From Streptomyces sp. NBC_00582 (GTDB lineage: Bacteria; Actinomycetota; Actinomycetes; Streptomycetales; Streptomycetaceae), in the NCBI RefSeq assembly GCF_036345155.1, contig NZ_CP107772.1:9796001-9860000 (forward strand): a stretch of 64,000 nt of DNA, in the 5' to 3' direction. Positions 9,488-19,199 of the stretch are shown here, one piece after another. Numbering within the stretch: the stretch's first letter is position 1; each line of letters begins with the position of its first letter. Under the pieces are notes generated by a model. The model worked only from the letters and a program-made list of their open reading frames with translations, was not told the origin of the DNA and ran no database searches. Made by a program: the position numbers and the translations under genes.

Positions 9488-9504
9488 TGTGCGCTCAGCG
9501 CACA
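9488..9504. promoter_or_regulatory. Palindromic operator in the hmgA/iclR divergent region
   Basis: TGTGCGC-TCA-GCGCACA is a perfect 7-bp-arm palindrome. Further half sites TGTGCG occur at 9509-9514 and TTTGTGCG at 9636-9643. IclR-family regulators bind such paired palindromes, usually between themselves and the genes they control. It sits 37 bp upstream of the chosen hmgA TTG start, as expected for a repressor overlapping the promoter. Binding is inferred. Confidence 0.65.
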
Positions 9505-9678
9505 TTTTTGTGCGTTGGAAGCAGTAGTGTGAAAGTAGAGTCTTGGTGGCGGGCCGGTCAAGGTCGGGCTTGCCCGGGCCGGCAGCGCCGCGGGCTTGAC
9601 GTGGCCTAACGTGGCGGCCGGAGAAGATCTGTCTGTTTGTGCGGGCGTCGTGTGCGGCCGCGGGATCAGGAGGTGTCG

Positions 9679-10350
9679 ATGGCCACGCTGCAAGGTCTGG
9701 ATCGCGGGCTTCGGGCTCTGGGCTTGATCTCTCTGGCGGCCGACGGTCTGACGGTGGCGGACCTGGCGGCGCGGCTGGAGATCGATCGGGCTGTCGCGTA
9801 CCGGATCGTGCAGACGCTGGAGGAGCACGCGCTGGTCTCCCGGCAGGGCAAGCGGGTGAGGCTCGGTGCCGGAGCCGCCACCCTGGCTGGGCGGTTCCAG
9901 CATCAGCTGGTCCTGGCGGCCCAGCCGGTTCTGCAGCAACTCGCCGACGCCACCGGTACCTCCGCCTTTCTGACGGTGGCTCACGGTGCGCGGGAGTGCG
10001 TCCCCGTCGCCGGAGCGCAGCCGACCGTCCAGTACGGCCCGATCCTGGTGGGCTACCGCATCGGTGTGCGGCATCCGCTGGAGAGGGGGGCGAACGGCAT
10101 CGCCATCCTCGCGTTGCAGCCGCCTCTGCCGGATGAGCCCGAGGAGATCGTGCGGGCAAGGGAGCTGGGCTACAGCGTCACCTCGGGCCAACTCCAGAAG
10201 GGCGCCACCGGGATCGCGGCGGGGTTCGAGGTGCCGGGCGCGGCCGGCGCCTCGGTCGGCGTGGTGGCCATGCACGAGTTCGACATCGAGTTCGTCGCCG
10301 CTCAGGTGAGGGAGGCGGCCTCGCGGCTGGCGTCGCTCAGCAGTGCCTGA
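9679..10350 (+). CDS. IclR-family transcriptional regulator, probable homogentisate operon repressor
   Basis: A 223-residue regulator with an N-terminal winged helix-turn-helix (residues about 6-60; LTVADLAARLEIDRAVAYRI is the recognition region) and a shortened C-terminal effector domain (RHPLERGANGIAILA; TSGQLQKGATGIAAGFEVP). AGGAGG at 9668-9673 lies 5 bp before ATG 9679 and fixes the start. It is divergent from hmgA with the palindrome between them, which suggests control of that operon, probably with homogentisate or a related aromatic as effector (inference). The length is somewhat below the usual 240-260 residues of IclR proteins. Confidence 0.88.
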   Translation: MATLQGLDRGLRALGLISLAADGLTVADLAARLEIDRAVAYRIVQTLEEHALVSRQGKRVRLGAGAATLAGRFQHQLVLAAQPVLQQLADATGTSAFLTVAHGARECVPVAGAQPTVQYGPILVGYRIGVRHPLERGANGIAILALQPPLPDEPEEIVRARELGYSVTSGQLQKGATGIAAGFEVPGAAGASVGVVAMHEFDIEFVAAQVREAASRLASLSSA

Positions 10351-10575
10351 CGTCGCCGGGCGTCACCGAGGGGCGCGGCGCCAGTTTGCACAGGACGTCG
10401 GAGGCTCCCGTCGTCGCGTAGGCCTCCAGCACGGTGGGCAGGGAGGCGAGTCGGCGGCGACGTCGTCGAGCGCACCCTGGGCGATCTCCAGGGTCACGAA
10501 CGCCCGGACCGGGAATCCCGCCGCACCCATGTCCAGCTCGCGGCCGCATCCGACCGTTCCAAGGCATCCGGCGGC
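10345..10575 (-). pseudogene. Lrp/AsnC-family regulator remnant (effector domain only, frameshifted)
   Basis: On the minus strand one frame reads GFPVRAFVTLEIAQGALDD and the next frame continues LASLPTVLEAYATTGASDVL. Joined, they reproduce the RAM effector domain of Lrp/AsnC regulators. The N-terminal DNA-binding domain is missing and a frameshift lies near 10450, so the gene is dead. An Lrp-type gene divergent from hppD is a common arrangement in Streptomyces, so this looks like the decayed former regulator of hppD. Confidence 0.65.
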
Positions 10576-10751
10576 TGCACCTCAGACATGACGATCAGCC
10601 ACTCTCAACTGGGCAGATTGTATATATGAAGCCCTCTTGAATGAGGCAAACTGAGCAGCTTGAACAGCCTGCGAGGCGACTCTTGTGCAGGTGAGGGGTG
10701 CCGGTGTGTTCTACCGCCACGCGTTGGAGACACGCACACCGAAAGGGATGA

Positions 10752-11960
<1,209 letters not shown>

Positions 11961-11965
11961 GCTCC

Positions 11966-11984
11966 GCCCGGGTCGTTCCCGGGC
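11966..11984 (+). terminator. Hairpin terminator after hppD
   Basis: GCCCGGG-TCGTT-CCCGGGC forms a 7-bp perfect GC stem 5 bp after the hppD stop. There is no T-run, as is usual for Streptomyces terminators. Confidence 0.6.
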
Positions 11985-11999
11985 CTGCGCGGGTCGTGA

Positions 12000-12640
12000 C
12001 GACGGGGCGGGGCGCAGGCCGCGCGACGCGCACGCGGCTGCCGGTGCGGTCGCGGTCGTCGTGCCCGGTGCGGGGCGGTCGGCCGCGACGACGAGGGCCG
12101 CCGCCCCGCTCCCGCACGCGGCCCCTGTGGAACCGGTACGGCCTCCTCCCCGGCCTCGGCGTCCGACCGCCCCCGCGCCAACCGCCGCGGTGAGCGGTGG
12201 CAGCGCGTCGGCCCCGGCGGGCACCGGCCCCCGCGGGAGGAGCTGCCCGGACCGGGTGGAGAGCACCGCGGAGAGCAGGCTGTCCGGATGGCGCCAGTTC
12301 ACCTCGTCGTCCGCCGTCGGCAGCGCCACGCCCTCCTCGCGCGCGAGTCGGCACAGCCCGGCAGGATCGGCGCCGTGGAGCTTGACGACCAGGGCCGTGC
12401 ACCCGGCTCTGGCGGCCGTGCGGAGGGCCGCTTCGGCGTCGGGTGAGGAAAGGCTGACGCCGATGGCGAACAGCAGCTGACGGGGTGGGGCGGGTCGAGG
12501 ATCTCCAGCTCGTCCACCGGGACGTCCAGGCCGAGGGGCGCCTCCAGCGGCCTCAGCAGGGTGTCGCCGACCGCGTTCAACAGGATGCCGAGGGTGGCCG
12601 ATGCCGATCCTTGATGCGAGGGAGGCTCGCCGGCTGCGGC
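12000..12640 (-). pseudogene. PucR-family regulator remnant (N-terminal PucR domain, frameshifted, no HTH)
   Basis: Minus-strand reading gives TLGILLNAVGDTLLRPLEAP and VPVDELEILDP, then after a +1 shift in a C-rich run near 12485 QLLFAIGVSLSSPDAEAA, GCTALVVKLHGADPAG and DDEVNWRHPDSLLSAVLS. This is the N-terminal purine-catabolism-regulator (PucR) domain. The central and C-terminal helix-turn-helix regions cannot be found and the downstream sequence is degenerate. It is divergent from the NCS1 permease, where a PucR activator of purine or allantoin use would be expected, so it looks like that permease's lost regulator. Confidence 0.65.
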
Positions 12641-12659
12641 GCACCCTCAGGTCTCGGAA

Positions 12660-12677
12660 ACGGAAAAAACTTTCCGT
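12660..12677. promoter_or_regulatory. Inverted repeat upstream of the NCS1 permease
   Basis: ACGGAAA-AAAC-TTTCCGT has perfect 7-bp arms, 119 bp before the permease start, and is immediately followed by TTGACG, a possible -35. It is a candidate operator for the (now decayed) divergent PucR regulator or another factor. Confidence 0.45.
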
Positions 12678-12795
12678 TGACGCGTCCGTTACATGCGGCG
12701 CATCCAGGTGCAACACCAGGGCCGTTTTCTGACACATCTACCATCCGGCGCGACGCCGGAGGCAGATGTCGGGGCCCAGCACAAAGGAGCAACAC

Positions 12796-14331
12796 ATGAC
12801 GGCCACGGACAGCGCGGACGCGGACAGAACCGTCACACCGCCGGGGTATTCCCCCCGCCTGTACAACGAAGACCTCGCTCCCGCCACCGAGCGCAAGTGG
12901 GGCGCCTTCAGCATCTTCAACGTCTGGACCTCGGACGTGCACAGCCTGTACGGCTACTTCCTCGCCGCCAGCCTGTTCCTCGTCGCGGGCAACACCTTCA
13001 AGTTCCTCGTCGGCATCGGTGTGGGCTCGCTGGTCATCTACTGGCTGATGACCCTCATGGGCAGGGCGGGCGTCAAGACCGGCGTGCCCTACCCCGTCCT
13101 GGCCCGCGCCTCGTTCGGCACCTTCGGCGCCAACGTCCCCGCGCTGGCCCGGGCCGTGGTCGCCACCTTCTGGTACGGCGCGCAGACCAGCGCGGCGGCC
13201 GGCGCCATCGTCGCCTTCCTCGTCCGCTACGACGGCCCCAGGCACCTGCACGAGACCACACACCTCTTCGACCACAGCGGCCTCGAAGTGCTGTGCTATC
13301 TCGGCGTCTGGGCCGCCCAGCTCCTCATCATCAGCAAGGGCATGGAGACGGTCCGCCGGTTCCAGGACTTCGCCGGGCCCGCGGTCTGGCTGATGATGCT
13401 GGTGCTGGCGATCGCGCTGTCCGTGAAGGCCGGGGCGCTGTCCTTCTCCGTCGACATGCCGGGCAAGGACCTGGCCGCGCTCGCCAAGAACGCCACCGGA
13501 CTCGACGTCAGTCCGGGCTCGTTCGCCGCGATCGCCGCGATCGCCGCCACCTGGGTGACCTACTTCGCGGCCCTGTTCCTCAACTTCGGCGACTTCGCCC
13601 GCTTCACCCCCGACGAGAAGACCCTGAAGAAGGGCAATGTCTGGGGCCTGCCCGTCAATCTGATCCTCTTCTCCCTCGTCGCCGCGATCACCACCGCCGC
13701 AGCCAGCAAGGTGTACGGGGAGGTCATCCTCGAGCCGGCCGAGATATCCGCCAAGTTCGACAGCGCGGCCCTCGTCCTGCTCGCCGCCCTGACCTTCGCC
13801 GTGGCGACGCTCGGCATCAACGTCGTCGCCAACTTCGTCAGCCCCGCCTTCGACTTCGCCAACGTGGCACCGAAGTACGTGACCTTCCGGCGCGGCGGCC
13901 TCATCGCCGCCGTCATCGCGCTGCTGCTGTACCCGCTGCACCCCTGGGACAACGCCCCCAGCTTCGTCAACGCCATCGGCTCGACGATGGGCCCGCTCTT
14001 CGGCGTACTCGTCGTCGACTACTACCTCATCCGGAAGACCCAGCTGAACGTGCCCGCGCTCTACCAGGAGGACGGGGAGTTCCGCTTCCAGGGCGGCTGG
14101 AACATCCGGGCGCTCGTGGCCGCCGCCGTGGGCTCCGTCTTCTCCAGCGTCCTTCCCGTGTACGGTCCGTCCGGATACGGGGACAACCTGGGGCCGTACT
14201 CCTGGTTCATCGGCGTCGCCGTGTCCGGGGCGCTCTACCTCGCCCTCAGCAGGGGCCGGAGCCCGCTCTCCCCGCGCACCGCCGACGCCCCGGCCGCACA
14301 GGGACGGACGGACGCCGCCACGGGATCGTAG
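12796..14331 (+). CDS. NCS1-family nucleobase/allantoin-type permease
   Basis: A 511-residue integral membrane protein with about 12 hydrophobic helices. The N-terminal signature YNEDLAPATERKWGAFSIFN matches NCS1 (nucleobase:cation symporter 1) carriers for cytosine, purines, allantoin or hydantoins; GVPYPVLARASFG and FGDFARFTPDEK are further NCS1 landmarks. AAGGAG at 12784-12789 precedes ATG 12796 and fixes the start; an earlier in-frame GTG/ATG region lacks a better site. The substrate cannot be read from sequence. The adjacent PucR remnant hints at purine breakdown products. Confidence 0.9.
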   Translation: MTATDSADADRTVTPPGYSPRLYNEDLAPATERKWGAFSIFNVWTSDVHSLYGYFLAASLFLVAGNTFKFLVGIGVGSLVIYWLMTLMGRAGVKTGVPYPVLARASFGTFGANVPALARAVVATFWYGAQTSAAAGAIVAFLVRYDGPRHLHETTHLFDHSGLEVLCYLGVWAAQLLIISKGMETVRRFQDFAGPAVWLMMLVLAIALSVKAGALSFSVDMPGKDLAALAKNATGLDVSPGSFAAIAAIAATWVTYFAALFLNFGDFARFTPDEKTLKKGNVWGLPVNLILFSLVAAITTAAASKVYGEVILEPAEISAKFDSAALVLLAALTFAVATLGINVVANFVSPAFDFANVAPKYVTFRRGGLIAAVIALLLYPLHPWDNAPSFVNAIGSTMGPLFGVLVVDYYLIRKTQLNVPALYQEDGEFRFQGGWNIRALVAAAVGSVFSSVLPVYGPSGYGDNLGPYSWFIGVAVSGALYLALSRGRSPLSPRTADAPAAQGRTDAATGS

Positions 14332-14741
14332 ACAACCCGGACCGGGAATCAACTCGTGGTGTGGGCGCGGCCGGTGGGACACACCAGCCGCGCCGCGCCG
14401 CGCCTCGCATCATGAACAGCTGGGCGCCGGAGGTGCCGATAGTGGACGGGGAAGATCGGCGAGACGGTGCCCGGTCTTCGCGGGCATCGCCGTGTCGATG
14501 CCGACCGTCCGGTACGAAAAGGAGCACTGTCGCGCATGGTCGCCCTCCTGAGATCTGCGTGGCGATGCCGGCCCTCCACGCGGCCGCGGACGGTGCGACC
14601 GGGATCGTGACCACGTGGGAGTTCCAGCTCCTCAACACCCCGGTGCCCGACGCGACCGGTGTGGGAGAGCGCACCGGCGCTGAGGGGCGGCGTCAGTGCT
14701 TTCCGCGGGTGCCGACCCTCGGTCCTTCTCCCCGTGTGTGG
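14332..14741. other. Intergenic stretch without a recognisable intact gene
   Basis: About 410 bp between the permease and the P450 stop. A plus-strand stretch (AMPALHAAADGATGIVTTWE, near 14565-14625) has protein-like character but no family was recognised and no complete frame with start and ribosome site is present. It is probably degraded coding DNA, like the other gaps in this region. Confidence 0.4.
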
Positions 14742-16061
14742 CTACGGCCGTGCCACGGGCACCCGCAGAGGAGCGCGAAAGGACAGCAGGCCCAGCATGG
14801 GCGTGTCCGTCGTTCCCGCCGCCTGCCGCACCCATGGCAGGCGGCGGGCCGCCGCTCGGAGCGCCACCGCCGCCTCCGTGCGGGCCAGGGAGGCGCCCGG
14901 GCAGCGGTGCCGGCCGGCTCCGAAGGCCAGGTGGTGGCGGATGTTCTCGCGATGCGGGCACATCCGTTCCGGCTCCGGGAAGACCTCCGGATCGGAACCG
15001 CTGCCCATGAGCATCAGCAGCAGCTGTGCGCCGGCCGGCAGGCGCACCCCGCCCAGTTCGGTGGCCCGGGCGGCGACCCTGCGCCAGGTCGTCACCGGAG
15101 GCTCACGCCGGAGGACCTCCTCCACCCAGGCCTCGGCCGCGCCTTCCTCTTCCGCCACGCGCGCCCACATGCCCGGTTCAGCGAGCGCCCGGCGCAACAC
15201 GGTGGCGATGAGTTGCCCCGTCGTGGACTGACCGGCGATGAAGACGAAGAAGCACATGCCGACCGCGGTCCCGACGTCCAGCGGACCGCCGTCGGGCAGG
15301 CGATGGCGGGACAGCGCCCCGATGAACGAGTCGGCGGGGGCGGAACCCCCGCGCACGGTCTCGGTGAGCCACTGATGGAAGGCCACGACGAGCTCCGCCA
15401 GCTCCCGCTGCCGCTCCGGCGCGGGCCTGCCCCAGAACAGCTCCAGTGAGGCGTCGCTCCAGCGGATGAGTGTCGCCGGGTCGACGCCCTCGATACCGAG
15501 GAGCTCCATCAGCACGTGGCAGGGCAGCACCTGAGCGAACGAGGTGAACAGGTCGCCGGCGCCGGTCGCGTCGAGTTCGGACCGCACCGGCCGGAGCAGC
15601 TCGTCGGCGACGCGCTCGATCACCGGTACGGCGGCCGCGACGCGACCGGCGTTGAAGAACCGTGTGACCAGGCGGCGCAGTCCGGGATGGCTCGGAGTGC
15701 CGTTGTTGGCGAGCGCGGGAGGAAACGTGAAGCCGCCTCGGACGAGGACCCGCAGCACGGGGACGGGCAGCGGGGTGACGGCGTTCTGGGCGTTGTCCGG
15801 GTGGAAGACGCCCGGGTCCAGGAGCACCCGCCGTACGTCCTGGTGCCGGCTGACCAGCCACAGCCCCGTGCCGGCGTCGTGGTGCACGGGGGACTCGGAC
15901 CGCAGAAGGTCCAGCCAGGGGTACGGATCGTGGACGAAAGGGGCGCCGAACAGGTCGAGGACACCGAGCGGGTCACGAGGGTCGGCGGATCCGGGGCCGG
16001 CCGCCGGGCCGGACCCTGCTCCGCCACGGGGTGCGGGTACGTCCAGAGCCGGGAAGATCAC
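14742..16061 (-). CDS. Cytochrome P450
   Basis: A 439-residue soluble class I bacterial P450. Landmarks are an I-helix AGQSTTG oxygen-binding segment, the K-helix ExxR in EEVLRR, and the heme loop FGAGRHRCPGASLAR with the thiolate Cys near residue 387. The N-terminus has a Gly/Ala/Pro-rich extension of about 30 residues before GVLDLFGAPFVHDPYPWLDL. No ferredoxin or reductase gene is adjacent and no biosynthetic cluster surrounds it, so the substrate is unknown; a stand-alone monooxygenase using shared redox partners is likely. It is flanked on both sides by decayed DNA. Confidence 0.93.
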   Translation of the reverse strand: MIFPALDVPAPRGGAGSGPAAGPGSADPRDPLGVLDLFGAPFVHDPYPWLDLLRSESPVHHDAGTGLWLVSRHQDVRRVLLDPGVFHPDNAQNAVTPLPVPVLRVLVRGGFTFPPALANNGTPSHPGLRRLVTRFFNAGRVAAAVPVIERVADELLRPVRSELDATGAGDLFTSFAQVLPCHVLMELLGIEGVDPATLIRWSDASLELFWGRPAPERQRELAELVVAFHQWLTETVRGGSAPADSFIGALSRHRLPDGGPLDVGTAVGMCFFVFIAGQSTTGQLIATVLRRALAEPGMWARVAEEEGAAEAWVEEVLRREPPVTTWRRVAARATELGGVRLPAGAQLLLMLMGSGSDPEVFPEPERMCPHRENIRHHLAFGAGRHRCPGASLARTEAAVALRAAARRLPWVRQAAGTTDTPMLGLLSFRAPLRVPVARP

Positions 16062-16185
16062 GGCCGGACGCTAACACGGGGCCGACGCAGACCAGGACGT
16101 ATGTGTGCGGCATCACCAGGACCCAGGGGGCGGAAAGGGGACGCCGGGACCGGTGGTACCGGACCCGGCATCAAGGCGGCCTGTG

Positions 16186-16290
16186 TCAGGCGGAGAACCC
16201 CACCCGGTACTGGCTCATCGACGGGGGCAGCGGCTCGTTCAGGTGCCGCAGCGGGTAGTCCCAGAGGTCGACGAGCTCGCAGTGTTCATC
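16186..16290 (-). pseudogene. NADPH-dependent FMN reductase fragment
   Basis: The minus strand reads CELVDLWDYPLRHLNEPLPP followed by SMSQYRVGFSA and a stop. This matches the early part of NADPH-dependent FMN reductases (ELVDLxDYPLPxxDEPxPPSMGQY), roughly family residues 30-60. Everything before and after is missing, so it is a fragment. Confidence 0.5.
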
Positions 16291-16440
16291 ACGAACGGGC
16301 CGTACTGGACGACGCTCACCCTCCGCGAGTACGCCGGCGACTACCAGCGCCAGTTGTTCATCGTGGACGGCGGTGGCCTGTCGCTCAAGACCGCGCTGGA
16401 GCAGCTGGACATGCTCGGCGAGGAGGTCGTACCGGTGCTT
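16276..16440 (+). pseudogene. LLM-class flavin enzyme fragment (C-terminal region)
   Basis: The plus strand reads YAGDYQRQLFIVDGGGLSLK and TALEQLDMLGEEVVPVL, resembling the closing part of luciferase-like (LLM) flavin-dependent oxidoreductases, where a helix 'xxLExLxxxGEEVxPxL' is typical. No upstream part is present and the frame runs straight into a different protein family at 16441. Confidence 0.35.
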
Positions 16441-16569
16441 CTCGACACTCCGCTGTACCGCTGCGAGGCGCTGGAGCCCGCCCTCGGATGCGCGGTGAGC
16501 ATCAAGCTGGAAACGGCGAACCCCGTCCACAGCTTCACCTATCACGGCTGGGTCGCTGCGCCGTCCTAG
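16441..16569 (+). pseudogene. PLP-dependent lyase/dehydratase N-terminal fragment
   Basis: In the same frame as the preceding fragment the sequence reads LDTPLYRCEALEPALG and VSIKLETANPVHSF. This is the N-terminal substrate/PLP region of threonine-dehydratase/threonine-synthase-like enzymes (TPLxRxxxL..xKxExxNPxxSFKGRG). The essential lysine after SF is replaced (SFTYHG) and the frame stops 11 codons later, so it is non-functional. Confidence 0.45.
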
Positions 16570-16586
16570 CCGGTCCGGCCGGTCAG

Positions 16587-19136
16587 TCACGGAAGCCCAC
16601 CGGCGTGGGCGGAGTCGAGATGCCAGACGGTGGCGTTGTCCAGGCGTACCGAGCCGTTCTCGGCGAAGACCTGTACGCCCTGGTCGGGCGGGTCGGGGAA
16701 GATCTGGTCGGTGATCACGGCCTCGCCGTTGCCGCCGAAGACCTCGACGGACGACCAGTCGACCAGGATCCGCAGCTTGATCGTGCCGTTCTCCGCCTTG
16801 AGCGGTGCGGTCTGGACGCCCGGGAAGGTGCGGTGGAAGTCCACGGCGCCGGAGTGGGTGCGGTCGACGTACAGCTGCTGGGCGGCCGTGTCGTACCCGA
16901 TGACGGTCTCCTCGCCCGTGGTGCCGGTGCGCACCTTGAGGCCGAAGCGTTCGGCGTCCATGAGGGAGAAGGTGGCTTCGATGTCGAGCGCCTTGCCGTC
17001 GGCGGCGGGACCGATCAGTGGCTGCGAGGTGTTCGTCACGAGGCTCGCGGTCGCGGTCGCCGGAGGGACCTGCCGCAGGGACGTCACGCTGGTCACCGGC
17101 TCGCTGGCCATCCGGATACGACCGTCCACGGTGCGCAGGGCCATCTCCCGCGGGGTGCTTTGCGCTCCGCGCCAGGGGGAGGTGGGGACGGCGCCCGCGT
17201 AGTCCCAGTTGCTCATCCAGCCGATCATGTACCGCTTGCCGCCCGGCGCGTTCTCCCAGGACACCGCCGCGTAGTAGTCCTTGCCGTAGTCCGCCCAGTC
17301 GGCGCGCTGCACAACGGAGAGAGCGGGGGCGTCGGCGGCGGTGAACCGGTCGGCGAGGATGTGGCCCCAGCCGCCGGTGTTGTCGTCGACGAGCTGGATC
17401 CGCGCCTTCTTGCCCAGGTAGGGGCGCAGGTCGAAGGAGGCCCAGTCCAGGGTCTCGCCGTCGGAGCCGGTGGCGCTGCGCACGACCTGGCCGTCGACGA
17501 TCAGGTTGACGGCCGTCTCACGGGAGCCGGGCTGAGCCCGGGTGTCGGACAGCGTGATCTGGTCGACGTTGATATGGCCCCAGCCGCCGGTGTTGTCGTC
17601 GACGATTCTGATCCGTGCCTTCTTGCCGGCGAGGTCGTGGACGTCCCAGGAGGACCAGTCGAGTGCCTCGGTGTCCTTTCCGGTGGCGCTGCGTACGACC
17701 TGGCCGTCGACGAGGAGTTCGACGGTGGTGGGGTGGGGGGAGTCGGCGGGGTGGTTGCCGCCGCCGATGAGGAAGTTGACGTGGCGTTTGTCGAGGGTGA
17801 ACTCGGGGGAGGTGAGGGTGCCGGTGGTGGAGTCGCCGGTGCGGTAGGTGTTGACCAGGCCGCTTCCCAGGTAACCGGAGACCTCCTGCTGGTCGGGGAG
17901 GGTGCCGGTCGCCGGTGCCGAGCCGAAGGCGTCCCCGGTCGTCGTCCAGTCGCCGTAGGTGCCGCCCTCGAAGTCGGCGAGGACCGTGCCGGACTCGTGC
18001 GGGTGCCGGCCGCCTCCGACCTTGAAGTTCAGGTAGGGGCTGTCGACGGTGAAGGAGGGTGAGGTGAGGGTGCCGGTGGTGCCGTCACCGGAGTGGAAGC
18101 TGTTGGCGAGGCCCTTGCCGTCGAAGCCGGAGACCGTCTGCTGCCCGTCGAGCGTCCCGGCCGCCGGTCCCGCGCCGAACGCGGTGCCCGTGGCCGTCCA
18201 CGAACCGAAATCGGTGCCCTCGAAGTCCTGCGTCACGGTGCCGGCGGGCGGGGTGTAGGTGCCGTTGTCGTCGGCGGTGAACTTCGTGCCGTCGAAGTCG
18301 CCGATGAAGTACTGGGCGGCTGAACCGCCCGCTATACCACTGGGGTTGATGTTGACGACCAGGACCCACTTGATGTTGTTCTCGTGCCCGTCGACGGCGA
18401 GGGGGAACAGGTCGGGGCACTCCCAGACCCCGCCCGTCGCGCCGGCCGGGCCGAACTCGCTGAGCTGCGTCCAGTCCTTGAGGTTCTTGGACGAGTAGAA
18501 CCGCACCTTGTGCTCGGCGGACAGCGACACCGTCATCAGCCAGCTCCTGGTGGGCGCGTACCACTGGACCTTGGGGTCGCGGAAGTCCCGGGAGCCGATG
18601 TCGATGACGGGATTCCCCGGGTACCTGGTCCAGGTGCGGCCGCGGTCGGTGCTGTAGGCGAGTGACTGCGACTGTAGGCCGGTGGACTTGTCGTGACGGG
18701 TGTAGATCGCCACCATGGGCGGGTTCTTCTGCGTGCCGAATCCGGTGGTGTTGTCCCGGTCGACGACGGCACTGCCCGAGAACACCATCTCCTTGTCGTC
18801 GTACGACAGGGCGAGCGGCAGCTCCTTCCAGTGCACGAGGTCCGTGCTCACGGCGTGGCCCCAGGACATGTCGCCCCACGAGTCGCCGTTGGGGTTGTAC
18901 TGGTAGAAGAGGTGGTACTCGCCCTTGTAGTACACGAGGCCGTTGGGGTCGTTCATCCAGTTCTTCTCCGGAGTGAAGTGGAACTGGGGACGATGGGTCT
19001 CGGAGTACGGCGGGGCTTCGGCCGCGGCGGCCTGAGGGGCGAGGGGGGCGAGCGAGGCGGCGGACAGGGCGCAGACGGTCGCCGCCGCCGCGATCAGCCA
19101 CACACGGGCAGGACGGGGTACACGTGCAGAGCTCAT
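16587..19136 (-). CDS. Secreted GH32 fructan hydrolase (levanase/inulinase type) with a self-nested domain insertion
   Basis: An 849-residue exported glycoside hydrolase cleaving fructose from levan, inulin or sucrose. AGGAGG lies 5 bp before ATG 19136, followed by a signal peptide to about residue 39 (AAAAEAPPYS). The GH32 five-blade propeller shows WMNDPNG (nucleophile D63), FRDPKV (D187) and WECPDLF (acid/base E239). Between blades, residues 303-601 hold a beta-rich insertion that is duplicated and nested: copy A starts DFEGTDFGSW, is interrupted after GGGRHPHE by a whole copy B (DFEGGTYGDW to VDQITLSD, about 386-531), then resumes with NLIVDGQVVRSATG (539-601). Propeller sequence then continues with DYGKDYYAAVSWEN and the C-terminal beta sandwich. 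Upstream palindromes suggest a dedicated repressor. Confidence 0.93.
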   Translation of the reverse strand: MSSARVPRPARVWLIAAAATVCALSAASLAPLAPQAAAAEAPPYSETHRPQFHFTPEKNWMNDPNGLVYYKGEYHLFYQYNPNGDSWGDMSWGHAVSTDLVHWKELPLALSYDDKEMVFSGSAVVDRDNTTGFGTQKNPPMVAIYTRHDKSTGLQSQSLAYSTDRGRTWTRYPGNPVIDIGSRDFRDPKVQWYAPTRSWLMTVSLSAEHKVRFYSSKNLKDWTQLSEFGPAGATGGVWECPDLFPLAVDGHENNIKWVLVVNINPSGIAGGSAAQYFIGDFDGTKFTADDNGTYTPPAGTVTQDFEGTDFGSWTATGTAFGAGPAAGTLDGQQTVSGFDGKGLANSFHSGDGTTGTLTSPSFTVDSPYLNFKVGGGRHPHESGTVLADFEGGTYGDWTTTGDAFGSAPATGTLPDQQEVSGYLGSGLVNTYRTGDSTTGTLTSPEFTLDKRHVNFLIGGGNHPADSPHPTTVELLVDGQVVRSATGKDTEALDWSSWDVHDLAGKKARIRIVDDNTGGWGHINVDQITLSDTRAQPGSRETAVNLIVDGQVVRSATGSDGETLDWASFDLRPYLGKKARIQLVDDNTGGWGHILADRFTAADAPALSVVQRADWADYGKDYYAAVSWENAPGGKRYMIGWMSNWDYAGAVPTSPWRGAQSTPREMALRTVDGRIRMASEPVTSVTSLRQVPPATATASLVTNTSQPLIGPAADGKALDIEATFSLMDAERFGLKVRTGTTGEETVIGYDTAAQQLYVDRTHSGAVDFHRTFPGVQTAPLKAENGTIKLRILVDWSSVEVFGGNGEAVITDQIFPDPPDQGVQVFAENGSVRLDNATVWHLDSAHAGGLP

Positions 19137-19156
19137 GCGGCCTCCTGAGGTGTCAA

Positions 19157-19180
19157 CGATGACTTGTGTCATCGATGACA
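19157..19180. promoter_or_regulatory. Overlapping palindromes upstream of the GH32 gene
   Basis: CGATGAC-TTGT-GTCATCG (19157-19174) and the perfect 14-mer TGTCATCGATGACA (19167-19180) overlap 21-44 bp before the GH32 start. Their position over the probable promoter suggests a repressor operator, for instance of a LacI-type fructan/sugar regulator encoded elsewhere. Confidence 0.55.
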
Positions 19181-19199
19181 TCGAGCCGATGATGTGCGC

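Noticed and set aside
14742..19136. A natural-product gene cluster around the P450
   Set aside because: The P450 is flanked by decayed fragments and a GH32 enzyme; there are no PKS, NRPS, terpene or tailoring partners.
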